Assembly: GCA_004298905.1 (NCBI GenBank)
Contig: SCTK01000015.1
Span: 28,458-92,457, forward strand
Direction: 5' to 3'
Origin: Burkholderiaceae bacterium
GTDB taxonomy: Bacteria > Pseudomonadota > Gammaproteobacteria > Burkholderiales > Burkholderiaceae_D
Length of the DNA: 64,000 nt
Notes under the pieces: model-generated
Database searches by the model: none
Told to the model about the DNA's origin: nothing
Seen by the model: the letters and a program-made list of their open reading frames with translations, nothing else
Program-made: the position numbers and the translations under genes
Shown: one piece after another, positions 46,157 through 56,000 of the stretch
How positions within the stretch are numbered: the first letter of the stretch is position 1
Layout: each line of letters begins with the position of its first letter

Positions 46157-46593
46157 CTAACCGCAGAGACGCAGAGAACGCAGAGTCTAGAAATTGTTGA
46201 CTACGCGTTTAATACCATCGCGCATCACCTTGCAGTTGAAATTCATCAATAGCCCGAGGCGCTTATCCAGCAGCTTCAGGTAAGTCAATATTTGCGCAGT
46301 ATGTATGGGTTGCCAACTATCGGCGGCCTTTATCTCAACAATCACCCTGTCCTCTACCAGCAGATCAAGTCGATATGCAGCCCCCAAGTCAAGCCCCTTG
46401 TATTGAGCAGGCACCTCAGTCTGGCGCACCACTTTCCATCCACGAAGAGACAGCTCATGTGCCAGAGCATGTTCATAAATGCTTTCCAGCAACCCAGGTC
46501 CAAGCACTTGATGTACTTCGATAGCCGCATTAATAATTCCACCAGATAACGCATTAAGGTTTTCCTCTGCGTTCTCTGCGTCTCTGCGGTTAG
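46157..46593. mobile_element. GxxExxY element bounded by perfect 29-bp inverted repeats
   Basis: Outer arms 46157-46185 (starts CTAACCGCAGAGACGCAGAG) and 46565-46593 (ends CTCTGCGTCTCTGCGGTTAG) are exact complements over 29 bases. The 437-base unit holds almost only the GxxExxY gene and splits trpE from trpG. The same arms occur without a gene at 32600, 37496 and 54141. No target duplication is evident. This suggests a small mobilised unit. Confidence 0.75.
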
Positions 46594-46603
46594 CCTCTTC
46601 CAT
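46187..46603 (-). CDS. GxxExxY protein, PD-(D/E)XK nuclease-like
   Basis: 138 residues. The signature GLLESIYEHAL (G37, E40, Y43) defines the GxxExxY family (TIGR04256). YRLDLLVEDRVIVEIKA gives Asp80 and Glu90-x-Lys92, the PD-(D/E)XK nuclease pattern, followed by HTAQILTYLKLL as in that family. The ATG overlaps the trpE stop (TGATG). Residues 5-14 (NRRDAENAEE) are encoded by the element's repeat arm, so the present N-terminus comes partly from host and repeat DNA. The family function is unknown; a role in moving or keeping its repeat is an inference. Confidence 0.85.
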   Translation of the reverse strand: MEEANRRDAENAEENLNALSGGIINAAIEVHQVLGPGLLESIYEHALAHELSLRGWKVVRQTEVPAQYKGLDLGAAYRLDLLVEDRVIVEIKAADSWQPIHTAQILTYLKLLDKRLGLLMNFNCKVMRDGIKRVVNNF

Positions 46604-48084
46604 CACAACTCCCGATCCAGACCGTCCTGCACCAGCTCCGCCGCGCGAATCACGGCGCGGGCCTTGGCTTCGGTTTCCTGCCATTCGCTTTCGGGCACCG
46701 AGTCGGCGACGATGCCGGCACCGGCTTGCACGTGCAGCACGCCGTCCTTGATGACGCCGGTGCGGATGGCGATGGCCACATCCATGTCGCCCTGAAAGCT
46801 CAGATAACCGCAGGCGCCGCCGTAGATGCCGCGCTTGACGGGCTCCAGTTCGTCGATGATTTCCATGGCGCGGATTTTCGGTGCGCCAGACAGGGTACCC
46901 GCCGGGAACGTGGCGCGTAAAACATCCAGCGCGCTCATGCCGGGCTTGAGCAGGCCTTCGACGTTGGAGACGATGTGCATCACGTGCGAATAATTTTCGA
47001 TCACCATTTTTTCGGTGAGCTTGACGCTGCCGGTTTGCGCGATACGGCCGATGTCGTTGCGCGCGAGATCGATCAGCATGACGTGCTCGGCCACTTCCTT
47101 TGGATCAGCCAGCAGTTCGGTGGCCAAGGCCTCGTCCTGTTCCGGCGTCGCACCACGGGGGCGCGTACCGGCGATGGGGCGCACGACGATTTTCGTGCCC
47201 TCGGGCGTGTGTTCCTGCCGCACCAGAATTTCGGGTGACGCGCCGACCACCTGAAAATCGCCGAACTGATAAAAATACATGTAGGGCGAAGGGTTGAGTG
47301 AACGCAGGGCGCGATACAGCGTCAACGGCGAATCGCGAAACGGTTTGCTCAGGCGCTGGCTGATGACGACCTGCATGCAATCGCCCGCAGCGATGTAGTC
47401 CTTGCAGCGCCCCACCGCCCGCTTGAAATCTTCCTTGGCGAATTTGCGCTCAACCTCGGTAGGCATGCTGGGCGCGCTGTAAGGCAGATCGGGCGCGGTG
47501 CGCAGCTTGACGCGCAGGTCACGCAAACGCTGTTGTGCACGTTGGTAGGCTTCCGGCTGCGCGGGATCGGCGTAGACGATCAAATAAATCTTGCCTTGCA
47601 GATTGTCGATCACCGCCAGCTCTTCGGTCAGCATCAACAGAATGTCCGGTGTGCCGATAGGATCGGGATGGCTGCCCTTCTCAAGACGTTTCTCGACATA
47701 GCGCACCGTGTCGTAGCCGAAATACCCTGCCAGTCCGCCGCAGAAGCGCGGCAAGCCGGGACGGGTAGCGACCTTGAAGCGCTGCTGATATTGCGCGATG
47801 AAATCGAGCGGGTTGCCCCGATGCTGCTCAACCACCTTGCCATCGGTGACGACTTCGGTCAGATCGCCAGTCGCACGCAACAAGGTGCGCGCAGGCAGGC
47901 CAATGAAGGAATAGCGGCCAAAGCGTTCGCCGCCCTGCACCGATTCGAGCAGGCAGGACAGCGGCTTGTTGGCCAGCTTCAGATAGAGCGAGAGGGGGGT
48001 ATCGAGATCGGCGAAAAATTCCGCCACTAATGGAATGCGGTTAAAGCCTTGCGCGGCGAGCGAATTGAATTCAAGTTCGGTCAT
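46603..48084 (-). CDS. trpE: Anthranilate synthase component I
   Basis: 493 residues. The chorismate-binding domain shows [40 protein letters not shown] and [18 protein letters not shown]; the N-terminal domain carries the LLES segment that usually contributes to Trp feedback binding. It makes anthranilate from chorismate with TrpG. The start at 48084 ([13 protein letters not shown]) has GAG upstream; an open frame from a TTG at 48135 is less likely. It lies downstream of a Trp-rich leader ORF. Confidence 0.96.
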   Translation of the reverse strand: MTELEFNSLAAQGFNRIPLVAEFFADLDTPLSLYLKLANKPLSCLLESVQGGERFGRYSFIGLPARTLLRATGDLTEVVTDGKVVEQHRGNPLDFIAQYQQRFKVATRPGLPRFCGGLAGYFGYDTVRYVEKRLEKGSHPDPIGTPDILLMLTEELAVIDNLQGKIYLIVYADPAQPEAYQRAQQRLRDLRVKLRTAPDLPYSAPSMPTEVERKFAKEDFKRAVGRCKDYIAAGDCMQVVISQRLSKPFRDSPLTLYRALRSLNPSPYMYFYQFGDFQVVGASPEILVRQEHTPEGTKIVVRPIAGTRPRGATPEQDEALATELLADPKEVAEHVMLIDLARNDIGRIAQTGSVKLTEKMVIENYSHVMHIVSNVEGLLKPGMSALDVLRATFPAGTLSGAPKIRAMEIIDELEPVKRGIYGGACGYLSFQGDMDVAIAIRTGVIKDGVLHVQAGAGIVADSVPESEWQETEAKARAVIRAAELVQDGLDREL

Positions 48085-48181
48085 GATGAAACTCTTTTGG
48101 TATGCGGGCCATGAAACTCCGGCCACGTTGATCAAAGCATGGACAGGCGAATAGAAGAAAATACGCCTGCGGCAATCGGTG

Positions 48182-48259
48182 TCAGCTACACCAACGCCAT
48201 GACCAGCCGCCGCGCCAGGCGTTGGTCAAATTTTGGATCCATGCTTTGCAGAGTGTCAT
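48182..48259 (-). CDS. trpL: Candidate trp operon leader peptide with five Trp codons
   Basis: 25-codon ORF lying between gph and trpE; it begins MTLCKAW and ends [11 protein letters not shown], so Trp is residues 7, 15, 19, 21 and 23. Its ATG overlaps the gph stop (ATGA). A perfect 9-bp stem ACCAACGCC/GGCGTTGGT (48190-48226) covers the Trp codons, and downstream GCCGCAGGCG can pair either with GCGGC in the leader or with CGCCTG further on, a 1:2:3:4-like arrangement. No T-run follows, so the termination mechanism is unclear. Confidence 0.65.
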   Translation of the reverse strand: MTLCKAWIQNLTNAWRGGWSWRWCS

Positions 48260-48945
48260 TGCAGTGTTCGCGTCCGGTTAAAGTCTGCGATGTGATTCGC
48301 AGCATCCAGCAGAGTTGTCACTATACCATCGGACGGAATGCTGTGGGATGCCTCCCCCTCGTTGTAGCCATAAGGCACGATCAGAACGCCACAGCAGCCC
48401 GCAGCGCGGGCCGCCAGCGCATCGTTGGCCGAATCGCCCACCATGAAAATGTGCGCCGGCGTCACGCCAAGCTGCTCGCAGGCATGCAGGAGCTGCGCCG
48501 GATGCGGCTTCTTGTGCGGCGTGCATTCCCCGCCCACCACCGCGACAAAGTATTCGCTCAACCCAGTTTGCTCCAGCAGCGGCAACGTGAATTCCAGCGG
48601 CTTGTTCGTCACCACCGCCAGCAACAAGCCTTGCGCGCGCATCGCCCGCAAGCCCTCACGCACACCGTCATACACCACGGTTTGGGTGCCGTTGATGCGA
48701 TGATAGTGGCGACGGAAGATGGACAGCGCCGGAGCAACCTGTGTATCTTCGCATTGGCCATCGATGTTGCCCGCCAGCGTGCGGCGCACGAGGCTTTCCG
48801 CCCCTTTGCCGACGAAGGTGGCAATTTTGGCGACGGGTAACTCGGACAGGCCGAGTTCAGCGCGCATTGCGTTGGCGGCAGCGGCGAGGTCGGGGATGGA
48901 ATCTACGAGGGTTCCGTCCAGATCTATGAGTACGGCTTTAATCAC
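48256..48945 (-). CDS. gph: Phosphoglycolate phosphatase
   Basis: 229 residues, HAD superfamily: DLDGTLVDS at the start, VVTNKP for motif II, KPHP with Lys, and GDSANDALAARAAG for the metal site. It removes phosphate from 2-phosphoglycolate formed by DNA repair or RuBisCO. gph before trpE is a common betaproteobacterial order. Its stop codon overlaps the leader ORF start. Confidence 0.93.
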   Translation of the reverse strand: MIKAVLIDLDGTLVDSIPDLAAAANAMRAELGLSELPVAKIATFVGKGAESLVRRTLAGNIDGQCEDTQVAPALSIFRRHYHRINGTQTVVYDGVREGLRAMRAQGLLLAVVTNKPLEFTLPLLEQTGLSEYFVAVVGGECTPHKKPHPAQLLHACEQLGVTPAHIFMVGDSANDALAARAAGCCGVLIVPYGYNEGEASHSIPSDGIVTTLLDAANHIADFNRTRTLQ

Positions 48946-48954
48946 AACGTCATC

Positions 48955-49371
48955 CTAAGGCTGGCTTTCTTTGATTGGCGTATTTTGCAATACGCGATCA
49001 ACGCCCATGTCAATTTCTTGGATGGAAGTATGTCGAGGGTAGTTTGATCTGTAGTCTTTCGTTTTCTGAATCGCCTCGGCAACAGCAGCATTTGTCCTGT
49101 TTGAGAACGAATTCCTAGTAGATAAACCAATAATATTTCCGTCCAGATATGCTTCAAGGAGCTCCGTTGCTTTTTCCGTTTGCCCATTTCGAAGGCTTTG
49201 AAGCACTGCGACTTGGGTTCTAACATCAGTGGTATTTCTTAACATATAGCCATCGGCAAAAAATCCTGCCGCGGAATCGACTCCCACGTGCCAGCCAGCC
49301 ACTCCACTCGCAATCGCGGTGGCAAACAATACGCCAAGTGTGATTAGGGTTGTTCGCATCCGAAAGGTCAT
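48955..49371 (-). CDS. Hypothetical single-pass membrane protein
   Basis: 138 residues from ATG with GGGGA seven bases upstream; the longer frame to 49491 is not supported. One N-terminal helix (about 8-28) is followed by a helical periplasmic domain (DVRTQVAVLQSLRNGQTEKATELLEAYLDGNIIGLS). The family is not recognised. It ends ten bases before gph, so it may be transcribed with gph and the trp operon. Its Lys/Asn/Ser content is higher than that of its neighbours, hinting at later arrival. Confidence 0.6.
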   Translation of the reverse strand: MTFRMRTTLITLGVLFATAIASGVAGWHVGVDSAAGFFADGYMLRNTTDVRTQVAVLQSLRNGQTEKATELLEAYLDGNIIGLSTRNSFSNRTNAAVAEAIQKTKDYRSNYPRHTSIQEIDMGVDRVLQNTPIKESQP

Positions 49372-49524
49372 TTCATATCCCCAAGAAAAAAACGCCAATG
49401 AGCCTCGATCTTCGATCAACCCAGCTGTATCAACGAAGCGAGATCGTCGCAATTGCGCCGCTATTAAAGAAAGTGACTTGCTGCCGGGCAACCCCCGGCA
49501 ATCGTTGTGCTTCGTGCTAGTACC

Positions 49525-49612
49525 GCGAAAATGGGGTCAGACTCGATATTTTCTGTGGCGTCGCACTTCGCAATACCACCTCGGAGAAAAATCGAAGCTG
49601 ACCCAATTTCCG
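49525..49612. repeat. Imperfect inverted repeat with GGGGTCAGACTC core
   Basis: GAAAATGGGGTCAGACTCG at 49527 and, in reverse, AAATCGAAGCTGACCCAATT near 49588 are imperfect complements around about 40 bases. Related to the perfect repeat at 43624 in the dsbD start. Confidence 0.65.
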
Positions 49613-49642
49613 CTGGGTCAAAGACTTCTCAACACACGCGCT

Positions 49643-50443
49643 TCAGTGCGCGTAAAAGAACATCAGCTTGGTGCCCGCCAGTTCGATTACATCGTTCTCT
49701 TGCAAAGCGTGCGCGGCGGCGCCAATTTCTGCACCGTTGACGATCGGCTTTTGCTCGCCTTCGACATGGGTGAGGAAATAGCCTTGCGGGCGGCGGCTGA
49801 TGGCAATCACTTGAATCTTGGGGGTGCCCAGAGTGGTAATCGATTTATTCAGATGAATTTCCTTGCCCAGGCGTGGCCCATTGAGCACTTGCAAAACCCC
49901 TTGATTCAGAGGAGCGATGTTCTGAACAACTTCCTGCATGGGCCGGCTGATGGGATTGATGTCTGCCACCGCTTCGGCCAGCTCGAGGGGTTCGGCCGAT
50001 TCAGCCGATGGGGCGGGCGGCGCCTCGCTTGGGCTCGGGGCCGGTGTAACGGGTTTGGTCTCAGCCTGTACCAAGGGCGCTTCAGCAAAACCATAGGCGG
50101 GATAGGAACCGGTGCGCTCCAGACGGCCGACGATGCGCGCGTGCGAGGCATTGTCGGAGCTGAACTGGAGCTGGTATTTGCCCAGCTCGATCACGTCACC
50201 GTTTTGCAAAAAGTGTTTCTTGACGGCGTTGCCGTTGACCCAGGTGCCGTTGGTGCTGTTCAAATCCTCGAGGAACACGTCGTTGACGATGGTGATGATG
50301 GCCGCGTGCACGCCACTCACGGCCTTGTGGTCGATCACGATATCGTTCTCCGGCCGCCGGCCGATCGTGACGCGCTCCTTGGTGATCAGCAACTGCTGCA
50401 GGATCTTTCCATCCTTGCTCAATATCAATTTGGTCATCGCCAT
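49643..50443 (-). CDS. FHA domain protein with two FHA modules
   Basis: 266 residues. The N-terminal FHA domain (about 5-95) has the classic GRRPENDI, SGVHA and STNGTWVNG phosphothreonine-binding loops. A Pro/Ala/Glu-rich linker (about 125-160) leads to a second, weaker FHA-like domain (about 180-266). It reads phosphothreonine on partner proteins and is paired with the PP2C phosphatase upstream, so a Ser/Thr phosphorylation circuit is likely. The kinase is not in the window. Confidence 0.9.
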   Translation of the reverse strand: MAMTKLILSKDGKILQQLLITKERVTIGRRPENDIVIDHKAVSGVHAAIITIVNDVFLEDLNSTNGTWVNGNAVKKHFLQNGDVIELGKYQLQFSSDNASHARIVGRLERTGSYPAYGFAEAPLVQAETKPVTPAPSPSEAPPAPSAESAEPLELAEAVADINPISRPMQEVVQNIAPLNQGVLQVLNGPRLGKEIHLNKSITTLGTPKIQVIAISRRPQGYFLTHVEGEQKPIVNGAEIGAAAHALQENDVIELAGTKLMFFYAH

Positions 50444-50471
50444 GATTTTTTACCCATCCCTCATCTGCCAC

Positions 50472-51290
50472 TCATCCACCAAACAGGCGGCTGAAAAATC
50501 CTTGCGTCACGTATTGGTCCAGCACACGCAACACCACCACCGAAATATTATCGCGCCCGCCATTGTTGTTGGCGCGCTGTATCAGATCGTCTGCCGCGAG
50601 CTGAAGTTTACCGAAACCGAGCGAGCGATTCTGGATCAGTACATGCGCGATTTCCGTCTCGGTCAACATATCGGTCAAGCCGTCCGAGCACAGCAGATAG
50701 ATGTCTTCCGGCTCGGTCTGATAATCGCGAATTTCCGCCATCACTTCGATATCCACGCCCAGCGCACGCGTGAGCAGATTCTTGTTGTGCGAATGGCGCG
50801 CCTGCTCTGGCGTCAGCAGACCGATGTCGAGCTGTTCCTGCAAATAGGAATGATCGCGCGTGAGCGGCTCCAGCGTTTCCTGACGCAAGCGATACAAGCG
50901 CGAGTCGCCGATATGCGCGACTACCACGCGATCATTGAGGAACACCGCCAGCACCAGCGTCGTGCCCATGCCGGAATACTGCGTCTGGGTTTGTGCGCTT
51001 TGATAAATCGACAGATTGGTGCGGGCAATGCGCGCCTGAATCAAGTCATGCAGTTTCTGCATACCGTGGCGCGTCAACTCGCGATACCAGGCGGACAGAT
51101 CGGCTTCCAGATCGTTCTTCAGCACTGCCACCGCCATGCCGCTGGCCACCTCGCCCGCGTTGTAGCCCCCCATGCCGTCGGCCAGCATCGCCAGGCCGTA
51201 CTGCGTCGAAACCGCCAACGAATCTTCGTTGTGCTCGCGCAATAGCCCAGTGTGGGTGGCAAACGCTGCTTCCAGCGCAGGGATTTTCAT
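50472..51290 (-). CDS. PP2C-family Ser/Thr protein phosphatase (Stp1/PrpC-like)
   Basis: 272 residues. THTGLLREHNEDS, LADGMGGYNAGEVAS, GMGTTLVLAVF, AHIGDSRLYRL, LCSDGLTDML and GGRDNISVVV are the successive PP2C metal and substrate motifs. AGAG before the ATG at 51290 sets the start. It probably dephosphorylates targets of a bacterial Ser/Thr kinase and works with the FHA protein 28 bases downstream. Confidence 0.92.
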   Translation of the reverse strand: MKIPALEAAFATHTGLLREHNEDSLAVSTQYGLAMLADGMGGYNAGEVASGMAVAVLKNDLEADLSAWYRELTRHGMQKLHDLIQARIARTNLSIYQSAQTQTQYSGMGTTLVLAVFLNDRVVVAHIGDSRLYRLRQETLEPLTRDHSYLQEQLDIGLLTPEQARHSHNKNLLTRALGVDIEVMAEIRDYQTEPEDIYLLCSDGLTDMLTETEIAHVLIQNRSLGFGKLQLAADDLIQRANNNGGRDNISVVVLRVLDQYVTQGFFSRLFGG

Positions 51291-51326
51291 CGTTTCTCTT
51301 TGTGTAGTTGCCGACAAAAAACAAAA

Positions 51327-51342
51327 GGGAGCTGACGCTCCC
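51327..51342 (-). terminator. Intrinsic terminator downstream of sucD
   Basis: GGGAGC, TGAC loop, GCTCCC, with T-rich flanks in both directions. On the minus strand it ends sucCD transcription before the PP2C gene, which must have its own promoter. Confidence 0.85.
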
Positions 51343-51364
51343 TTTTATTTTACCTGTAACTGGC

Positions 51365-51416
51365 TTAGCCAGCGACTCAGCGCAGGTCTTATCGCGCTTA
51401 GTCGAATGGCTATGCA
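51365..51416. repeat. Second copy of the GCGCTTAGTCGA hairpin repeat
   Basis: CCAGCGACTCAGCGCA, spacer, GCGCTTAGTCGA, then ATGCAG, matching the repeat at 288 with its flanks. It lies directly after sucD. Confidence 0.5.
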
Positions 51417-51421
51417 GCGCA

Positions 51422-52315
51422 CTAGAGCAAGGCTTTCAGCAACTTGCCCATTTCCGAGGGGTTGCGTGTCACGGTGAAGCCGCACTCTTCCATGATCGCC
51501 AGCTTGGCGTCGGCCGTATCGGCACCGCCGGAAATCAGCGCGCCGGCATGGCCCATGCGTTTTCCGGGAGGCGCGGTCACACCCGCGATGAAGCCGACAA
51601 TCGGTTTTTTCATGTTGGCCTTGCACCAGTAGGCCGCTTCCGCTTCGTCCGGGCCGCCGATCTCGCCGATCATGATGACGGCATCGGTATCAGGATCGTC
51701 GTTGAACATCTGCATGATGTCGATGTGCTTCAGCCCATTGATCGGGTCGCCGCCGATACCGACTGCGGAAGACTGGCCCAGGCCGATTTCAGTCAGCTGC
51801 GCCACCGCTTCATAGGTCAGCGTACCGGAACGCGACACCACGCCAATGCGGCCTTTGCGGTGAATGTGGCCGGGCATGATGCCGATCTTGATTTCATCCG
51901 GGGTGATCAAGCCGGGGCAGTTCGGGCCCAGCAGCAGGGTTTTCTTGCCGCCGGCGGCTTCCTTGGCTTTCATCTTGTTGCGCACTTCCAGCATGTCGCG
52001 CACGGGGATGCCTTCGGTAATGCAGATCGCCAGATCAAGGTCGGCCTCGACCGCTTCCCAGATCGCCGCCGCCGCGCCTGCGGGCGGCACATAGATCACG
52101 GAAACGCTGGCGCCGGTTTGCGCCTTGGCGTCTTTCACCGTGGCGTAAATCGGGATGCCTTCGAAATCCTCACCGGCTTTCTTCGGGTTCACGCCGGCGA
52201 CAAAGCAGTTCTTGCCGTTGGCATAGTCGCGGCAGCCGCGCGTGTGGAATTGGCCGGTCTTGCCCGTGATGCCCTGGGTAATGACTTTGGTGTCTTTGTT
52301 GATCAGAATCGACAT
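51422..52315 (-). CDS. sucD: Succinyl-CoA synthetase subunit alpha
   Basis: 297 residues. [12 protein letters not shown] (CoA-binding Rossmann), [34 protein letters not shown] and the phospho-His segment [10 protein letters not shown] are present. AAGGAACCC precedes the ATG at 52315; the much longer open frame runs back into sucC and is discarded. It forms the TCA enzyme with SucC. Confidence 0.97.
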   Translation of the reverse strand: MSILINKDTKVITQGITGKTGQFHTRGCRDYANGKNCFVAGVNPKKAGEDFEGIPIYATVKDAKAQTGASVSVIYVPPAGAAAAIWEAVEADLDLAICITEGIPVRDMLEVRNKMKAKEAAGGKKTLLLGPNCPGLITPDEIKIGIMPGHIHRKGRIGVVSRSGTLTYEAVAQLTEIGLGQSSAVGIGGDPINGLKHIDIMQMFNDDPDTDAVIMIGEIGGPDEAEAAYWCKANMKKPIVGFIAGVTAPPGKRMGHAGALISGGADTADAKLAIMEECGFTVTRNPSEMGKLLKALL

Positions 52316-52329
52316 ATGGGTTCCTTCAA

Positions 52330-53496
52330 TTATTTTCCAGCGACAGCGGCGACAACCTTCTGCGCTGCTTCGGCCATGGTGTTGGCAGAGATGATCGGCA
52401 GGCCGGATTCGGCCAGCATTTTCTTGCCCAGATCTTCGTTGGTGCCTTTCATGCGCACCACCAGCGGCACGGAAAGGTTGACTGCCTTGCAGGCAGCGAT
52501 CACACCATCGGCAATGGTGTCGCAACGCATGATGCCGCCGAAGATGTTGACCAGGATCGCTTTCACTTCGGGGTTCTTCAACATGATCTTGAAGGCTTCG
52601 GTCACTTTCTCGGCCGTGGCGCCGCCGCCGACGTCGAGGAAGTTGGCCGGTTCGCCGCCGAACAGCTTGATGGTGTCCATCGTCGCCATCGCCAGGCCGG
52701 CGCCGTTGACCAGGCAACCGATATTGCCGTCAAGCGAGATGTAGGCCAGATCGAATTTTGAGGCTTCGATTTCGGCCGGATCTTCTTCATCCAGATCGCG
52801 GTAGGCGACGATTTCGGGATGGCGGAACAGGGCGTTGGAATCGAAGTTGAATTTGGCGTCGAGCGCCTTGATGTTGCCGTCGCCTTCGAGGATCAGCGGG
52901 TTGATTTCCGCCAGCGAGGCATCGGTTTCCATGTAGCAGGTATAGAGCTTTTTCAGGTTGTCGACTGCCTTGGCAATCGAGCCTTCCGGAACGCCAATCC
53001 CCTTGGCCAGTTCGGTGGCCTGCGCATCGCTCAATCCGACGAGCGGATCGACGAACACCTTGAGAATTTTTTCCGGCGTGTGGTGCGCGACTTCCTCGAT
53101 ATCCATGCCGCCTTCGGAGGAGGCCATCATCGCCACCTTCTGCGTGGCGCGGTCGGTCAGCGCGGCAACGTAGTATTCCTTCTTGATGTCAGCGCCTTCT
53201 TCGACCAGCAGGCGGTTGACCTTCTGGCCTTGCGGGCCGGTCTGGTGCGTGATCAATTGCATGCCGAGAATCTGGCCGGCAATGGTTTTCACTTCATCCA
53301 GCGAGCGCGCCAGCTTGACGCCACCGCCCTTGCCGCGGCCACCGGCGTGGATCTGGGCTTTCACCACCCAGACTTTGCCGCCCAGGGTTTCGGCGGCCTT
53401 GACCGCTTCATCCACCGAAAAAGCGGGAATGCCACGGGGCACCGTGACACCGAATTTGCGCAAGACTTCCTTGCCTTGGTACTCATGGATTTTCAT
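52330..53496 (-). CDS. sucC: Succinyl-CoA synthetase subunit beta
   Basis: 388 residues, ATP-grasp fold. [58 protein letters not shown] and [10 protein letters not shown] are typical. It makes succinate and ATP or GTP from succinyl-CoA with SucD, whose gene follows after 14 bases. Confidence 0.97.
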   Translation of the reverse strand: MKIHEYQGKEVLRKFGVTVPRGIPAFSVDEAVKAAETLGGKVWVVKAQIHAGGRGKGGGVKLARSLDEVKTIAGQILGMQLITHQTGPQGQKVNRLLVEEGADIKKEYYVAALTDRATQKVAMMASSEGGMDIEEVAHHTPEKILKVFVDPLVGLSDAQATELAKGIGVPEGSIAKAVDNLKKLYTCYMETDASLAEINPLILEGDGNIKALDAKFNFDSNALFRHPEIVAYRDLDEEDPAEIEASKFDLAYISLDGNIGCLVNGAGLAMATMDTIKLFGGEPANFLDVGGGATAEKVTEAFKIMLKNPEVKAILVNIFGGIMRCDTIADGVIAACKAVNLSVPLVVRMKGTNEDLGKKMLAESGLPIISANTMAEAAQKVVAAVAGK

Positions 53497-53670
53497 CGAA
53501 TCGTCCTATCGATCTGAAATTTAAAACTGGCGGGCGGGCCTGCCGGAGCTAAAACGCCTCAACGTGCAAGCTTTTGTGCAAAGCGGCGGATTTTAACATG
53601 GCAGCACTCACTCACTTTCGGAGCGCCGGCGGAAAACTGTAGCGATAAACACTTACTTGAGGCTTGCGTT

Positions 53671-54135
53671 TCACTCGACACCCGGCAATTCGGCGTCTTT
53701 CAATACCTGCCTGATCACACTCAGCGAAAACCCGCGCCGCTGCAAAAAAGCTGCCTGTTTTGTTTTTTCGCGCCAATCCTGCGGTACCACGCCGAAACGC
53801 TTTTGCCACACTTCGGTGGCGCGCTGCAGTTCGGTGGCCTGCAACACGGTGGCACTGGTAGCACGAATCGTTTCATCCAGGCCCTGTTGTTTCATTTCAG
53901 CCAGAATGCGCTGCGCGCCGAAACGGCTCGCTTTGCGGTGGATCAGGCTGTCGGCGTAGCGCTGCGCGGACAGCAGGTTTTTGGCTTCCAGCGCATCGAG
54001 CAACTGCTGCAATTGCTCCGCGCTTTCCGCATGCGGCTGCAGTTTCTTTTCCAGCTCCAACCGGCTGTGCTCACGCCGCGCCAGACAGGCCAGCGCGCGG
54101 GCTTTGAGGGAGGGGAGTTGGCGATTAAGAGGCAT
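53671..54135 (-). CDS. recX: Regulatory protein RecX
   Basis: 154 residues. LKARALACLARREHSRLELEKKL is the usual RecX opening, followed by three-helix repeats (YADSLIHRKASRFGAQRILAEMKQQGL, WREKTKQAAFLQRRGFSLSVIRQVL). It binds RecA filaments and limits their activity. The TTAGG that could serve as its ribosome binding site is part of the repeat at 54141. It lies 95 bases after recA, the normal order. Confidence 0.92.
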   Translation of the reverse strand: MPLNRQLPSLKARALACLARREHSRLELEKKLQPHAESAEQLQQLLDALEAKNLLSAQRYADSLIHRKASRFGAQRILAEMKQQGLDETIRATSATVLQATELQRATEVWQKRFGVVPQDWREKTKQAAFLQRRGFSLSVIRQVLKDAELPGVE

Positions 54136-54140
54136 AAAAC

Positions 54141-54212
54141 CTAACCGCAGAGACACAGAGAGCGCAGAGAAAGACTGGTTTTTCTCTGCGCTCTCTGCGT
54201 CTCTGCGGTTAA
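54141..54212. repeat. CTAACCGCAGAG-type inverted repeat between recA and recX
   Basis: 72 bases. Left arm CTAACCGCAGAGACACAGAG, right arm CTCTGCGTCTCTGCGGTTAA, short loop. Same family as the arms of the element at 46157. It could form a strong hairpin in the recA-recX transcript. Confidence 0.85.
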
Positions 54213-54230
54213 TGGGTTTGAATTGCGGGT

Positions 54231-55322
<1,092 letters not shown>

Positions 55323-55499
55323 GTCTTCCCCCGAGTTGATCCGAATTTACCAGCGGGGATTATTGCATAGTGGCGCTCTGAACAAATGCTCGTTTTGTCG
55401 TGAGCAGCCGAAGGCGGGCGAGCGTATGTGATAGGAAGCAATGAGTTACTGAAATTCTGTTGGCACCACTTCGGACAGGTTTTATTTCACCTGAACATC

Positions 55500-56000
55500 T
55501 CAGACCGAGGGGGGCGCCCGCTCAAGCGCCTGCAACGCGCCAGCAAGCGCATGAATACAGGCTTGCAAGCGTATGGCCTGGCGATCGCCAGCAAAGTCGC
55601 GGGTCTCGGTGCGGCAGGGTTGCCCCTGCACCGCCCAGGCGAAGCAGACGGTGCCGACGGGTTTGGCGAGCGTACCGCCATCGGGCCCGGCGATACCAGT
55701 CACCGACACGGCCAGTTGTGCATGGCTTTGTGCCAGCGCCCCAACGGCCATTTCCTGCGCCACGGCTTCGCTGACCGCACCCTGGCGTTCGAGGGTGGCC
55801 AGCTGCACGCCGAGCAATTCGCATTTCGCAGCATTGGAATAAGTCACATAGCCGCGCTCGAACCAGGCGCTGCTGCCCGGCCGTTCGGTCAGTGCGGCAG
55901 CAATCCCGCCGCCGGTGCACGATTCTGCCGTCACCAACATCCACCCACGCCCAAGCAAAGTATCGGCGAGCCGCGCAACTTGTTCTTCCAGCGCCGTCAC
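55500..56000 (-). CDS. pncC: Nicotinamide-nucleotide amidohydrolase (CinA C-terminal type)
   Basis: 166 residues from a GTG start that overlaps the pgpA stop (GTGA) and has GGAG six bases upstream; the longer frame is discarded. ESCTGGGIAAALTE, the YSNAAK segment, AVSEAVAQEMAVGA and VTGIAGPDGGT are typical of stand-alone PncC. It deamidates NMN to nicotinate mononucleotide in NAD recycling. It is last in the rib-nusB-thiL-pgpA string. Confidence 0.93.
   Translation of the reverse strand: MTALEEQVARLADTLLGRGWMLVTAESCTGGGIAAALTERPGSSAWFERGYVTYSNAAKCELLGVQLATLERQGAVSEAVAQEMAVGALAQSHAQLAVSVTGIAGPDGGTLAKPVGTVCFAWAVQGQPCRTETRDFAGDRQAIRLQACIHALAGALQALERAPPSV

Noticed and set aside
46187..46684. Longer GxxExxY protein starting at 46684
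   Set aside because: The extra residues overlap the trpE coding region in another frame and are not protein-like; the ATG coupled to the trpE stop is better.
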